A stretch of DNA of 64,000 nucleotides from Engraulis encrasicolus (GCF_034702125.1 NC_085861.1:53639822-53703821); one strand, 5' to 3'. Numbered from the stretch's first letter, positions 24,134 through 36,047 are shown. Program-made: numbers and translations. The notes: a model not told the origin generated them from the sequence alone.

Positions 24134-25915
24134 TAGGGTTTAATATTTTTCCCGAAAATGGCATGAATCAAATCCCGGGATCTGACGGCCCATTTCCCGG
24201 GAATCCCGGGAAATCCCGTTTTTTTTTTTGTTTTTTTTTTCAAATTTTTTGATCTAGTCATGTAGAGGCTATAATTCAACTGTTCCTCCCAAACTGGCAT
24301 TTTGTATCAAGTTGTTACTGTTTGTATCATTATTGGGAGAAAGGAATTAAGATAAAGCTCTCCTATCCACCAACACAATAATAGCCTAATGAAGTGTAAG
24401 ATGATAGCCTGTGCGCAGCATGCAGCGCTTATCAATGACGGTGGATTGTTGGTGGAGCTCACGACTTTCACCTATAAGTTTGATGCAACAGTGGGTTGGC
24501 TATTTTCCATTAAGGAATTGTGTTTGAGGTTGTGCGCAAATCATGGCACATTGTCCTTCACCTGTGGATACACGTCTACCGCCAGCTTCATGAGAACAAT
24601 GTTTCACTGTCGGTTACTGTGATAAGCGGTGGGAAATATAGCCTATACGATGCCATCTCAATAGTGGAGTTCCGTGCATGGGATTTCATCTGGGTCAGTC
24701 AGAAATGGCAGTTTGCTTTAGCGCCAGGAAGAGTGTTTTTTTCAAACAAGAAAACTGGTTCATCATAGGCAGGTATGCATGGCTAAACTGACTTTACCGT
24801 TTGCCCAAGTGCTATCGTTTTCCTCTGGTAATAGCACCGGGCGTCACTACAGTTAGGTGAACCCATTAAAATATAGGCATACACTTCAGTGTCTTTCAGA
24901 GCAATATGAACCAATCAGCTCGGCTTTGCAACTAAACAAAATACTTTCCTGATGTCTACTTAACTAAAATAAGCTGCATTTTGTCTAATATTTGGAGACA
25001 TCGCCTTGCCCTTTCTGCAGAGCGATTTTGGGAAGCGCCTCTCTCTCGTTCTCTCTAGTTCTCTCGCTCACACACAAAGCGACGCTTGCACTCTTCGCAA
25101 GACATATGTCACTTGACTCATCTTGTTGGATAGACCAGCCAAACTTGCAAGCTAGATAGCCAATAGTTTCGATTGTGCTGCTTGGGGAGGAGGCAAAATT
25201 GGTACAATTTAGGCTGCATGAAAGCATACACGTTAACTTTCACGTTGTGCGATGGATGGAGACAAGTTTGGAATCGCTCCCTCTCTCACCCTCTCTCGCT
25301 CACACACACACGCGCGACATAATTCTCTGCACTCTTCGCAAGACACTTGACTCGTCTTATTGGATACCATCCAAACTTGTAAGCTAGATAGCCAATAGTT
25401 TCGATTGTGCTGCTTGGACTGTATGTATTTAAACTGTTAAAATTTAGGCTGCATTAAAGCATCCACACGTTTCAACTTTCACGTTGTGCGATGGGTGGAG
25501 ACAAGTTGGGAATCGCTATAAGTTAGAGATTTTTTTTAAACATGGGCTGGCAAGATGTAAATTACCTGCACTGCTTGAAAAAGACGATCGACTATGTGCC
25601 TCAGGCATCTTAAATACTAAAAACTAATAGGCGGATGGCGGGCGGATTCGGTTTTGGAAATTGGAGAAAAAACATTAGGGCGGGTGGATTAGAAATTCTG
25701 AGAAGCGGTTGCGGATGAAATAATACGTCAACCGCGCACCTCAGACATTGCTGAAATGGGCCTGTAGCCTACTGCTGCTGCTTAAATGAGCCTGAAGTGT
25801 TACCGCTGCTAGATGGCACTGTTTTTTCCCGGTTTCCCGTCATGGCTTTCCCGGGAAACGGGAAATTGTTTTGATCAGATTTCCCGGGAATCCCGGGTCC
25901 CGGGATTAAACCCTA
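24134..25915. mobile_element. 1.78-kb 8-bp-TSD DNA element inside a LINE
   Basis: It starts TAGGGTTTAAT and ends ATTAAACCCTA, flanked by GCGACGAC (24126-24133 and 25916-25923). The uninterrupted site is visible at about 54827-54835. Subterminal TTCCCGGGAATCCCGGG palindromes occur at both ends. It contains a diverged tandem duplication of about 240 bp (25020-25275 and 25276-25515). There is no transposase frame. The 8-bp duplication suggests the hAT superfamily. Confidence 0.85.
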
Positions 25916-26710
25916 GCGACGACCTCTCTTGGACCACCAACACTACATCACTGGCGAAGAAGGCCCATCAGCGTCTCTACTTCTTGCGCAAACTAAAGAA
26001 GGCAAGTGCTACACCCTCCATCATGACAACATTCTACAGAGGAACCATAGAGAGTGTCGTGTCCAGCTGCATCACAGTGTGGGGAGGAAGCTGCACGGAG
26101 AAAAACAGGAAGACACTCCAGCGTATTGTGAACACAGCGAAGAAGATCATTGGAGTACCACTCCCCTCCCTGCAGGACATTTACACCGCACGCCTCACCC
26201 GGAAAGCACTGATGATCATCAAAGACACAAGCCACCCTGCACACAAACTGTTCAGCCTCCTGCCCTCTGGAAAGAGGTACAGACGCCTCCGTTCCCGTAC
26301 CACCAGGCTTGCAAGCAGCACGATGCATCAAGCAATCAAGATACTGAACACTCAACCCACTCTCCCTTCACTGTCAGCCTCTAGCCAGCCAGGCCACTGA
26401 CAACGCTCCCCCCCTCATCCCCACCACCATATCATTTTTCCTTTCATTTACATTTGTTAACTTTGTGAAGCACATTGAGTTGCACCTGTGTATGAAATGT
26501 GCTATATAAATAAACTTGCCTTGCCTTGACATATCTGCGACTGAACATTCCACCTGCACTACTACATCTGTGACTGAACTTTCAACCTGCACTAACTCAA
26601 AACATACACATGCACACAGACACACACACACATACACACACACATACACACAAGCACACAGCACTTTCTGCACTAAACCCAAACATACACACACTGACAC
26701 ACAACTCATA

Positions 26711-26766
<56 letters not shown>

Positions 26767-26880
26767 TTAGTCTATGTCTGCATGGGAAAGCAAGAAATGT
26801 AATTTCAAATTTTTTGTATGACCAGTGCATGTAAAGAAATTGACAATAAATCCAACTTGACTTGACTTGAACATGTGTAG
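25916..26880 (+). pseudogene. Rex1/CR1-like LINE, 3' part of split copy
   Basis: Coding resumes with DLSWTTNTTSLAKKAHQRL and runs to the stop at 26400, ending in the same LLPSGKRYRRLRSRTTRLA block as the copies at 5294 and 54750. The 3' UTR has CA repeats (26706-26764), a TTGACTTGA tail and an inserted fragment at 26436-26530. Confidence 0.85.
26436..26530 (+). mobile_element. Tail-only retrotransposed L2-like fragment
   Basis: Compared with the other LINE copies, about 95 extra bases lie between two ATATC repeats. They match the tail of the L2-like LINE at 61481-61540 (GAAGCACATTGAGTTGCACC) and end in CTTGCC repeats. Confidence 0.7.
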
Positions 26881-27409
26881 GTATTGTCATGAGCTTTATT
26901 GTTTTTTGCTTCATGGTGGCCTGGCCTGGCCTCGGAAAATGCCCGACCTGAAAAAATCTCCCAGTCCAGCCCTGAATACGCCCTAAATCACTGCTACTGT
27001 TAGATTATCATTTGTTGTCTCTCCAGGAGAGAAATTCTGAGTGGACATGAGATCACAATTACCCACAGATCAACGCAAGAGACAAGGCTTAAGGGCCTCA
27101 AAGGATCAAACAAGAAAAAAATACTAAACAAAGAAAAAATAAAAGACAAACAACCATTCCATTCTGGCCTGGTGACAAGGTCAGCCAAATATAGTGCAAG
27201 CAATAGATATTGAACACACTGTACTCTTATCTTCAGCTATTGCTCAGAGAATACTAAAATACTACAATATAAATGAATAAAACAAATAGTGTGCATGTAA
27301 TGCAACTTAACCCCCCCCCTCCCACACACACACAAATATAAAAACCTACCTTGAATGACAGTAGTACCCACCTACCGTAACTAGTAACCAAATCTTTAAC
27401 GCTTAGATA

Positions 27410-27560
27410 TGTGTGTTCATTAGCGGCCCGTGTAGAATGCAACTGTTCTAGTTTTACCAGGTTTTGTTTTCTTTTCCTTTCAGCGAACAATATAACCGTG
27501 TCAACACGTTTAAAATTAGACTCAGAAATAGTGTCACTGGCCTCAGGTGACACCAGGTCA
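27410..27560. repeat. Copy of gene B upstream flank
   Basis: Matches 11756-11930 in the same orientation (GTGTAGAATGCAACTGTTCTAG). No CALHM-like exon is found on either side at the equivalent position, so this may be the remnant of a lost B-like gene or a dispersed repeat. Confidence 0.6.
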
Positions 27561-27879
27561 AAGTCATACATGTTGTTACCATTACCATTACCATGACAAA
27601 ATTTGTCAAATATCATCCAAACATCATCCAATAAACTGTGCAACGTTCCTCACAATTTGACCACTCGATTTTCTGAGCAAGTCAGGTAAGCTAAAGGTTA
27701 GCATTTTAAATGATCCAGACCATAGGGCCATGTTCAAAAGTTTGACCCGTGCTGAGGTAAATCTTTTAGGGCAAAAGATTAGCAGCAGTCCTGGTTGTAC
27801 ACAGAGCTCCTGGAGCTTGGTGACCCCCACGTCATAATTTGCTCACCCAGCATGTGCATCCTCTGACCAATTAAAATGC

Positions 27880-28080
27880 TTTCTTATTCAATTTCAATTT
27901 ATTTGTTTAGGGGGATAGCCCCTTGAGATAGGATATCTCGTTTTCGAGGGGGTCCCCAAGACAAACAGTACAGTACAGCAACATGAACAGATACTAAAAC
28001 AAAGAACAGAACACTGAACAGGACAACACTTTCACACATACAGTACGTTCACACAAAATCTCCCCCAGTCCCACCCCAAC
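27880..28080. mobile_element. Retroelement tail
   Basis: TCAATTTATTTGTTTAGGGG followed by CCCCTTGAGATAGGATATCTC resembles a common fish retrotransposon 3' end. The identification is tentative. The rest of 26881-29145, apart from the entries above and below, holds nothing recognisable. Confidence 0.3.
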
Positions 28081-28362
28081 GTCACCACCCTTGAAAAAAT
28101 AACAACTGGTCAAAACATGGCAGTATTAAGCCTAATTCCCCAGACGTTTATTCGGAACTAAATGAAAGTGCCATGTAACCTCGACTGAAAATAACTTTAA
28201 TTCAGAGCTATTTACTTCGGAATTAAAACCATCATGTAAACGTAGCCACAGTCTGCATGAATGTAAAAGTACATTCATGTTGTAAGTACAGTACAACACT
28301 AGCTCATGATATGACATAGCTGTTACGCAAGAAATATTCTACTGTACATAATTGTGTGTACA

Positions 28363-28757
28363 AGTGTCAAATATAGGCGGAAATTGCCATTTTTTGCATA
28401 TGCTTCAAAGAATCTAGGGCCTCTCAGAGGCTTTCAGGCCGTTTGGAACACCTTTACTTTTTTCAAGTATTTCAACTAACTGTAAACATTTTTAATAATG
28501 TGGCACATACACAGTAAATGTTGTGGTGTTAATTCAACACTTACAGAGTTCATTTAAGTCCAAATGGACTCAAATGAACTCTCTAAGTGTTAAATGAGCA
28601 CTGCAGAATCTACTGTGTATGGTTGTATTCTGAAAAGCCTAACAAAAAAGAATATGAGAGTAAAGTGAATGAAATATAACTGTATATATCTTTGGGAGAG
28701 GTAAATTAACTCTGACGCAGATGCAAAAAATGGCAATTTCCGCCTATATTTGACACT
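28363..28757. mobile_element. MITE with TACA target duplication
   Basis: Near-perfect inverted termini of about 37 bp (AGTGTCAAATATAGGCGG ... and its complement) are flanked by TACA at 28359-28362 and 28758-28761. It carries another MITE at 28510-28617. Confidence 0.8.
28510..28617. mobile_element. Nested TA-flanked MITE
   Basis: CACAGTA ... TACTGTG with TA on both sides, 108 bp, internally palindromic (ACACTTACAGAGTTCATTT against AAATGAACTCT). It is a Tc1/mariner-type MITE inside the one at 28363-28757. Confidence 0.7.
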
Positions 28758-29046
28758 TACAGGTATTATGTACAGTAGAATATCTCTGGTTCTACATATG
28801 CTATTTACAAAATGTATGAACCCCACTTTGAAAACCACTGCTCTAGCAAGTGGGTTAGAAATGATTGTTTGAAATTATGAAAAGAACCTAGTTCTATGGA
28901 TCTGATATACCCTACTGGGTATTCCAGTCAGAGTGTGCTTCAAATGTAAATGCCTGCCTACCAATCTCCTTTAGATAAAGACAGGGTTTGGCTGAAGGCT
29001 TGTCAGCTGTGGAATGTACAAGATCTTGTTCTTTCCCCATCAGATC

Positions 29047-29054
29047 AAGTGAAA
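29047..29054 (+). promoter_or_regulatory. IRF-type AAGTGAAA motif upstream of gene C
   Basis: AAGTGAAA lies about 95 bp before the gene C start codon, on the coding strand. It is a single match to AANNGAAA and could be chance. Confidence 0.25.
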
Positions 29055-29145
29055 TGACATTCTTAACAATGTGTACTTCAACTGCATTGCCAGAGCAGTA
29101 TCATTCCGCAACTGGTAGCAGCCTAGTCTAGTTACATAGGCAGAC

Positions 29146-31263
29146 ATGGGCCTTTCAAATGCCAAAGCTATTATTGAAAATATGAAAACTGACCCTAATA
29201 TTGCAAAGGTCCTGGGCAAACTTCCTGTAGCAGGATACATTTCCATGGGTTCAGCCATGGCAATTATGGAAAAAATTCTCGAATGGGACTTCTACTGTCC
29301 TTGTGTCCGTGGTGTAAACCACCGGTATGTCAGTCAGATTTTAGCTTGCCCATGTCTTCTGGCATTGTTTGTAATGATCTTTGTAATAGTGTATGCCAAG
29401 AACAAAGAGAGGGAAAACCAAAGGGACATCAGAGAAACACAATGCACCAGGAAAAAGGATGTTCTTGAACTTGTAGCTCTTTCTCTCATGTCTTGTCTCG
29501 TCGTGCCCCTGTTTTGGCCATTGCTTACCTTTCTAGATGGTCAGTATTATGCATGCATGATGACAGACTGGGATGGGACATGGGAGACTGATCCTACTGG
29601 AATAAAATGGTGCCGACCTAATTCTATAAAGGATCATACTCTGCAAGAATTTGAAGAGACGACAAAAACATTGTATGGATACTCTGTAGTAAGTATTGAA
29701 ATACACTGTACTTCATACAGTTTAATTTTCACATATTTGCAGTATTTCCACACATTCATGAATGTACAAATCATTCTCTTCTCAGTGTTTTCAGTAATTT
29801 ATTGGTATCAGAATTATTAGCATATCTTAGCATAATCACTGGAAGTGAATGGGAGCATTAGCATAAAGCCACAAGTGATCACAGGACTGGGTTAAATAGC
29901 TGATAGTAGCTAATAAGTACATTTGATGCTGTTTTGCTAGCTCCAATAGACTGTTGAAGTAGGCAATGCAAACAGATGGACGAAAAAATGCTAGTATTCT
30001 CATATTTTACTGAGACTTGGATGAGCAATTTCTTGAAAGGAGGTCGGCTGTTCCTTTAACGTCCTACTAAACAAACTCAAGATCATGCAACAGTGTTGCC
30101 AATTTAGCGGTTTTGTCGCTAGATTTAACGACTTTTGGCCTCCTTTGGCGACAAAAAAAAATAATCTAGCGACTTTTCAGGCTCAATCTGGCCGAATCTA
30201 GCGACTATTTCGCTTGTCTTGTGAGAGGCAAATCCATAGAGGTATTTTCTACCTCTATGGGCAAATCAGTGTCCCTCCCCACGACACCACACAATGCATT
30301 TCCAGTGGCGGGTAGAGACAGACGTGACACATGATGCACCAGTGTGGCAGCTTTTGTGATACGCACAGGAATTCTCATGCACGTACATCTGCTTGTATGA
30401 GACTACGGCAAGCGATATGGGACAAAGATATGGCAGGAACCGAATGTCAACATAAACCGAGATTACACAATCTTCGATATGGTCACCAAATGTTTTGGGA
30501 CTGTCATTTATGTTATGTTAATGCCTACACTTTGGAATTAGATCAGAGTCTTGTTGTTACACAGGTATATTTGATTTACCTAAACTGTACCCTGTACTTA
30601 ACTTTACTCGGGTCTACCCTACTATGACAAATTTAAATGAGCACTAGCAGGCTGGCCGCACCGACCGCAGTGAATCTCGGGCACATGGGGACAAAAACTC
30701 ATCTAGCGCCTTTAGCGACTTTTTGGTGCATGTGGCGACTTTTTAAAACGTGCATTTTCAGTGACAAATTCATCGTTTTCCCACATAATTCTGACTCTGC
30801 GCCGCCGTCAGAAGCGTTTCCGCTCTGATCTCCAAAAAGTAGCTAGCACCGCCCATTTGTACTGTGGACGAAGGCATGTGGGCACGTTTTCTGTAGATCA
30901 GCGCGCCGTGCGTGACATTGTGACGTCATACGTAACGTCATGACGTCATCTAGCGACTTTTCAGCAAGCCCATAGCGACTTTGGCTGATTTTCTTTTGGC
31001 AACACTGGATGCAACATTGTTTACTGGTCTTCAGAACATGCTCTCGTCTGTCCTTTTTGCTATGTCACGATGTGAGTATTGTATTCATGAAAACATTAGT
31101 GCAAAACATTCAGAATAAAAAAACTTGCATGGTTATGATAGAATTGCATATTCATCGTTCCACAATCTCTCTGCTTGTTTCTTTTTTTTAGGGATATGGC
31201 ACTTACATTTTCACTACAATGGTGACAGTGGTGATGGCAGTAATGGTGCTGATGCTTTGTTGA
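29146..31263 (+). CDS. CALHM-like four-pass membrane protein, gene C
   Basis: Exon 1 is 29146-29688 (181 codons), ending ...LYGYSV before GTAAGT. Exon 2 is 31192-31263, after a TTTTTTTAG acceptor, giving GYGTYIFTTMVTVV and a hydrophobic helix that ends in LMLC and a stop; the intron is phase 0 as in all paralogues. The protein is 204 residues, with TM1 about 26-44, CPC at 51-53, TM2 about 62-84, TM3 about 108-130, DGQYYAC with Cys137, and Cys156. It is the only member on the plus strand and the most divergent; the C-terminus stops at the end of TM4, so there is no cytoplasmic tail. The 1503-bp intron is large because of a DNA element of about 0.9 kb (30091-31007). Confidence 0.75.
30091..31007. 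mobile_element. hAT-like element in intron of gene C
   Basis: Termini CAGTGTTGCCAA and TTGGCAACACTG are flanked by near-identical CATGCAAC and GATGCAAC. The subterminal regions repeat CTAGCGACTTTT-type units many times. There is no long reading frame. Confidence 0.7.
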
Positions 31264-32211
31264 TGGAAACAAATACACGTGAGTCCGGAAGGCGGAAAAC
31301 TCTAAAAGACAGCTTGCGCTACAACTAGAAATTAACCACTTCGGATTTAAATTTTACCACGTTTAATAAATAGAAGACGATGCCACACTCGTGCATATAT
31401 CCTGGCTGTGGACTAAAACACAAACCTTACAATAAGTGGACAGTCCCAGCTGGAGGAAGTGACGTCGACGGATGTTTAGCAACAGAAAAGCTAATCGTCT
31501 CGTGTGTTGTTACTAATAAACTCCTGGACTATGTACAAAGTTTCAAATTCATCTTTTTGTGAGTACAAACCACATTTGTTATACTGTAGAAGTTTGGTGT
31601 CATGACATGTTATTTTTGTGGTGAAAGTTTGGAGACGGTGCCCAGGATCCATATGCGCTTGAGTCAAGCTATCCGGAATAAACATCGAATAACACAGCAA
31701 CTCTGTTGATGTAAGCCTGCGGCAGAAAACACTTCGGGTGTAAAGGTGGATGGGTGTCACGGTTCAAATGGCATTAGGGTGATTCTACTCCGAACCATCG
31801 CTTTAAGGGTTGCTCAAAGAGCCAGTTTTTGGATTGTGGGGGGACCTTAAAATTCTCTAAAAGTTCTCTGTAGAGCGAAAACATTCTGAGAAGAAACCCA
31901 AGAGCCTTTAGAGCTTCCTCCCCAGTGGCAATCGAAGGGTTCCTCAAAGAAACTTTGGGTTCATTAGTTCTCTTATCAAAGAATCTTCAAGAGAGCCTTG
32001 GGGCCCTTCCAAGAACCCATTTGTCACCTATTGGTCCCTTTGAAGAACTTTTAGGTTCCACAGAGAACCTTTAGGAGTTCCTCTTGTGCTAAATTGAAGG
32101 TTCTTAGGCAAACTCTTAATTCGTACAGTAGTGTAAGAATATCTCAATCTTGTTGGTCCTTATACGATTATGTTCCTTAAGTTATCATTTGCTGATAACT
32201 ATTCATTGCAG
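31264..32211. other. Intergenic, repeat with AGAACC motifs
   Basis: Positions 31800-32110 are a repeat built from GGTTCT/AGAACC words in both orientations, resembling a palindromic MITE. The frame from 31380 starts MPHSCIYPGC, which recalls a THAP-type start, but nothing else of that domain follows. No upstream Ly6 exon was found here. Confidence 0.4.
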
Positions 32212-32405
32212 TGGAGCGGAATGGGCGGAAGGTGACCGCTAAAGGATGTGCCTCAAAGAGCATTTGCGTTGGAGACTTTTCCACACAGTTGAGCTCTACG
32301 GCTGTTGGATTGAACTGCTGTGAGGGGAACCTGTGCAACGGTGCCAGGCATGTGGGAGGAAGTGTCCTACTCCTGTTGGGGTCTGCTGTCCTACTCTTCC
32401 ACTGA
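32212..32405 (+). CDS. Last exon of a Ly6/uPAR-type GPI-anchored protein (partial)
   Basis: It follows a CATTGCAG acceptor and is entered in phase 1 (first codon split). The peptide reads KVTAKGCASKSICV, then LNCCEGNLCNGA, which is the CC-x4-CN ending of the three-finger Ly6/uPAR fold. It finishes with a hydrophobic stretch VLLLLGSAVLLFH, typical of a GPI-attachment signal that is cleaved with the anchor placed near the Asn-Gly-Ala. The signal peptide exon and the first part of the domain should lie upstream on the plus strand, but I could not find them between 31264 and 32200. The gene may be interrupted, have long introns, or be a remnant. Confidence 0.75.
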
Positions 32406-33248
32406 CGGCATCACAGCATCTCCCAGCAACTACTGACCTCACCTGTCTGTGCATGTGGACTGCTGTTGTCAGGTCCCATTACAATACTTTACTATGAGGA
32501 ATTCATTTCTGTATATGGCTGGATTGAGTGTTTGTGAAAATGAAGGATTTCTATATATCAAACTTTCTTATAGTAATAGCAGAACATCATGTTCTGTTTT
32601 TTTGGCAATTGTTTATAAGTGTAATGCAAAAATAAGTCATTTTACACAATTGTTTAATTTGTTTGTGGTTCATTTAAATGCCAAACATACAAGTAAAATA
32701 AAATAATTTTAGAATGTCACAAAAACATTCACTTCTCAATTTCACTCTGTTTAAACATTTCCATTTAACCTGATTTGAATAACCATATCCAGCAGACATG
32801 CCTTACAACCAGCAAAACAAAAATGTGTGTTGTATGCCTTCATGGGATTTCAGCATGAAGTAATTGACCTGATGAGCTAGTTTATAAATGTTCATTATTA
32901 CCTTTGCTTTTGGTCGCGTTGCTTTTTTCTATTTGTTTGTCTGCCAGCAGGATAACTCAAAATGTTATGAAGGGGTTTGGATGAAATTTTGTGGTTTTTG
33001 GAAATGACAAAAGGTACAAGTGATTACATTTTGGTGGTGATCCGTACGGAAGAGCATTAGGCTCAATAGGAGATATATATTTTGCAAATCTCTGAGAAAG
33101 GAACTCCGAATTTTCGAGAAAAAAGTCGAAATTTTCGAGAAATAAAGTCGAAAGTTTTGAGAAATAAAGTCGAAAATTTAAAAGTTGATACTTTCGAGAA
33201 ATGAGGTCGAAAGTTTTGAGATATAAAGTCGAAACTTTTGAGATTCAA
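32406..33248. other. 3' flank of Ly6 exon and repeat fragment
   Basis: Possible 3' UTR with AATAAA-like sites near 32698. Positions 32900-33060 match the repeat at 62895-63080 (AGGATAACTCAAAA, TTTGGATGAAATTTTGTGG). 33090-33290 is a degenerate tandem repeat of TTTCGAGAAATAAAGTCGAAA units. Confidence 0.5.
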
Positions 33249-34945
33249 AGTTGAAATTTTCGAGAAATAAATCAGAAATGTGGAAGGATAGTAACATTAA
33301 GCCCCGCGTTCGGTCAGCAGCTCCAGCAGCAGCAGTGTGGATTGGACGAGAAGACCAGTGAGAGTGGCTGCTGGGAGGGAGACACTCTTGAACTTGGCGG
33401 TTCGACAAAACATCATGTCATGGCTGCGGCAGGCGAGTACAGTTTATGCCACATTGTGTGATAGGATAGGCCGTATATGAGGCGAGAGGGAGTGCGGTTC
33501 CTAACAGATGTGTTGTGTAGGTACTCTTGCAATTAATGGGCGTGAGGAATGTTCTTCCTCACCAAGGGGCAACGTTAATGTAGGTTCAACTGCAGTTATG
33601 TAATCGAAATTACAATATTGGGTGTGCAGAGAATGACTTCCTCGCATGGCTTGCACCAATAAATGTAGGTACTCTTGCAATTAATGGGCGTGAGGAATGT
33701 TCTTCCTCACCAAGAGGCAACGTTAATGTAGGTTCAACTGCAGTTATGCAATCGAAATTACATGGCTACCATTAATGTAAGGGAAGTACAGTAATGTAAT
33801 TATAATTACATTAATAAGTATAACATTCTTATACAGTTCCAAATATGTAATGTGTTATTACTATATGTGAGGAATAAGAGTATAAGAAATGATGCATGAA
33901 GAGCGTGTTAAACTCTTCGCGCTGGGTATCAATAATGTGTAGGTGTGTACTTATGGAATCGTCAATTGTCTAATTAATGATTGCATAAAACACGTTTCAT
34001 GACCGTCTCATAAAATCATGACCATTATTGAGTAATAATCTGAAGGTTTTGTGTGAATTCTTTTCTGGTTGACTTCGTAGAAATTGTTCAAATAAGACAA
34101 ACACAGTTCACCACAATGCACATTTATTGTAAAAGCATCATCCGGTCATAACAATGATATAGCCAATGTGACTTGCAGGGCATAAGAACTTAAGTAAAAT
34201 ATACAATATATACACGGGGTATGGGAGGATGTGCTATGCGTGTGCGTGTTTGTGTACGCTATGCGTGAGAGAGAAGAGCACATACAATCTGCAGTGTTAT
34301 TTCAGCATTTTGGGTCTGAGGGGGGCCAGCTTCAAGCAGGTTAACAGTGGTTCTTAATCAGAGCAAGATGGAAACAAGGTTACAGCAAAGGTTCAGCAGA
34401 CAAAGTCTGATTGGGCCAAGGTAACGGCATGCACAAATATCACACAAAATCCAATATGATTTCCATCACTGTACAGTAATGTCATTATGTGGTATCACAT
34501 TGAATTTTACTGTGCATTGTGATGTTCATGGCTTACTTGTTTATAAGTAAAACATAAGCAAAGGAAAGTTTTGCTTGAGATTTCTTAAGACATTGGACCA
34601 ACATTGTAGCCAGTTTCACTTGTGGCGTCTCCAGGAGATTCATCACACCTTTACTCAATTGTATCAAACGTATTGTATGACAGTGCGGTTTCAAATGAAA
34701 GTGCTGGGTGTGTTCAAACATGATCAAATCAAGATTCAATTTTAACATGGCTAATGCTATGCACAGAAAGGAAGCTGACCATGATCTTAACATGTCTTAA
34801 AAAGTTTAAAGGACTGTATCTTACAAGGTAGAATAATGTTGGATATATAGTATTGTTGCATACAAAATAATCCTATTCTTGGCTGAGCGGTTTACCGAGA
34901 CATTCTGCATTAATGACAAAATGGAATCATGATCGAATCAGTAGG

Positions 34946-35818
34946 CTAGCATTTTTTAGCTTTGCCCCTGCATCGTGACTGGATCCATTCCATGATGTAT
35001 GGATACATTTCACATGAGAACACCAACCAGTGGCAGCCTACCAGACACACAATTGCAATCATGATGTCAGTTGCCTTTCCCTGGGGGAACAAATTGAAAA
35101 GTTGCAATGCAATATCATGTTAGGTTTGGTGATATTGGGGAAAGTGATGTTAAGTATAAAATGGAGAAAAAAATCTTACCTGGGACAATGTATATAACTT
35201 ATCGGTTTCCTTCATTAGATCATGGAGCTCTCTTTCAGTATACGGGTAACTGTTCACGGTTGTATTCGGATTGCACCATTTGCGCGGTGTGTCCAGCAGA
35301 CCTCCAGTCCACTCTCCATCCCAGTCTGTATACATGCAGGCGTAGTATTGTCCATCATTCATTTTTTGCAAGGGCCACAACAGTGGGATAACTACACAGG
35401 AAAGAACAAAAAGGCTCCACTTCTGGTACTCTCCTGGTTTTACATCCCTAAAGCAAAGCAGGGATATCCCGTTTCTAACACCAACTGTTTGCTTTGCAGC
35501 TCGGTTTCCTGTTTCTCCATCTCTGCTTTTCTTGTCTTCAGCCTGATTTGCCTTTGGTTGTACTTGACTATCTTGGCCCTGGTTCTTCTCTGGTCTATTG
35601 TTATATATTGCTACTGACCACATTGCAAAAAATGAGAAAAGACATGGGCAGACAAAAAATGTACAAACATACCTATAGTTAAAATTCTTCCTACAGGGGC
35701 ATTCTATGTCCCACCCTGACAAATAATGCAAAATTGATAAGCCTGTTGTAATGCCAAGATTTACCACCACGGGAAATCCAAACAGGTATTGCATTACATT
35801 TCGTAATTTTGAATCCAT
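34946..35818 (-). CDS. CALHM-like four-pass membrane protein, gene D
   Basis: Near-identical duplicate of gene A: exon 1 is 35818-35180 (213 codons), exon 2 is 35080-34946 (44 codons plus stop), with a 99-bp phase-0 intron. In exon 1 I see four residue differences from A: Ile/Thr in the first helix region (NLGI-A/T-TG), Ser/Pro in FVC-S/P-C, Thr/Asn and Asn/Lys in the cytoplasmic loop. Pro in FVCPC matches genes C and E, so A carries the derived Ser. All four extracellular cysteines are kept. Both frames are open, which suggests a recent duplication or selection on both copies. Confidence 0.8.
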
Positions 35819-35913
35819 TACTAAGCTTTCTTGCTGCCACTGACAGAAGAACAGAGTACAAAGCTTGACAATGCTGTTTTGTGCAACAGAAGTGCTTGAA
35901 TTATAACAACGGG

Positions 35914-36047
35914 TTATATACAAGTTGGGCTGATGGGCGTGGGCTATGGATATTATATTTTTTCAACAACAAAAAATACTATGCTGTTAGACACAACTGA
36001 AACCAAACATGTGGTTAACACCACCACACGTTTTGACACAACTGAAA
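35914..36047. promoter_or_regulatory. Promoter block of gene D
   Basis: A TATATAA box on the minus strand at 35914-35920 and two AACTGAAA motifs at 35995-36002 and 36040-36047 match the arrangement at gene A. Confidence 0.4.

Noticed and set aside
31380..31562. MPHSCIYPGC start resembling a THAP zinc finger
   Set aside because: Only the first Cys-x4-Cys is present; the Trp, the AVPTIF-type block and the second Cys-His pair are not seen.
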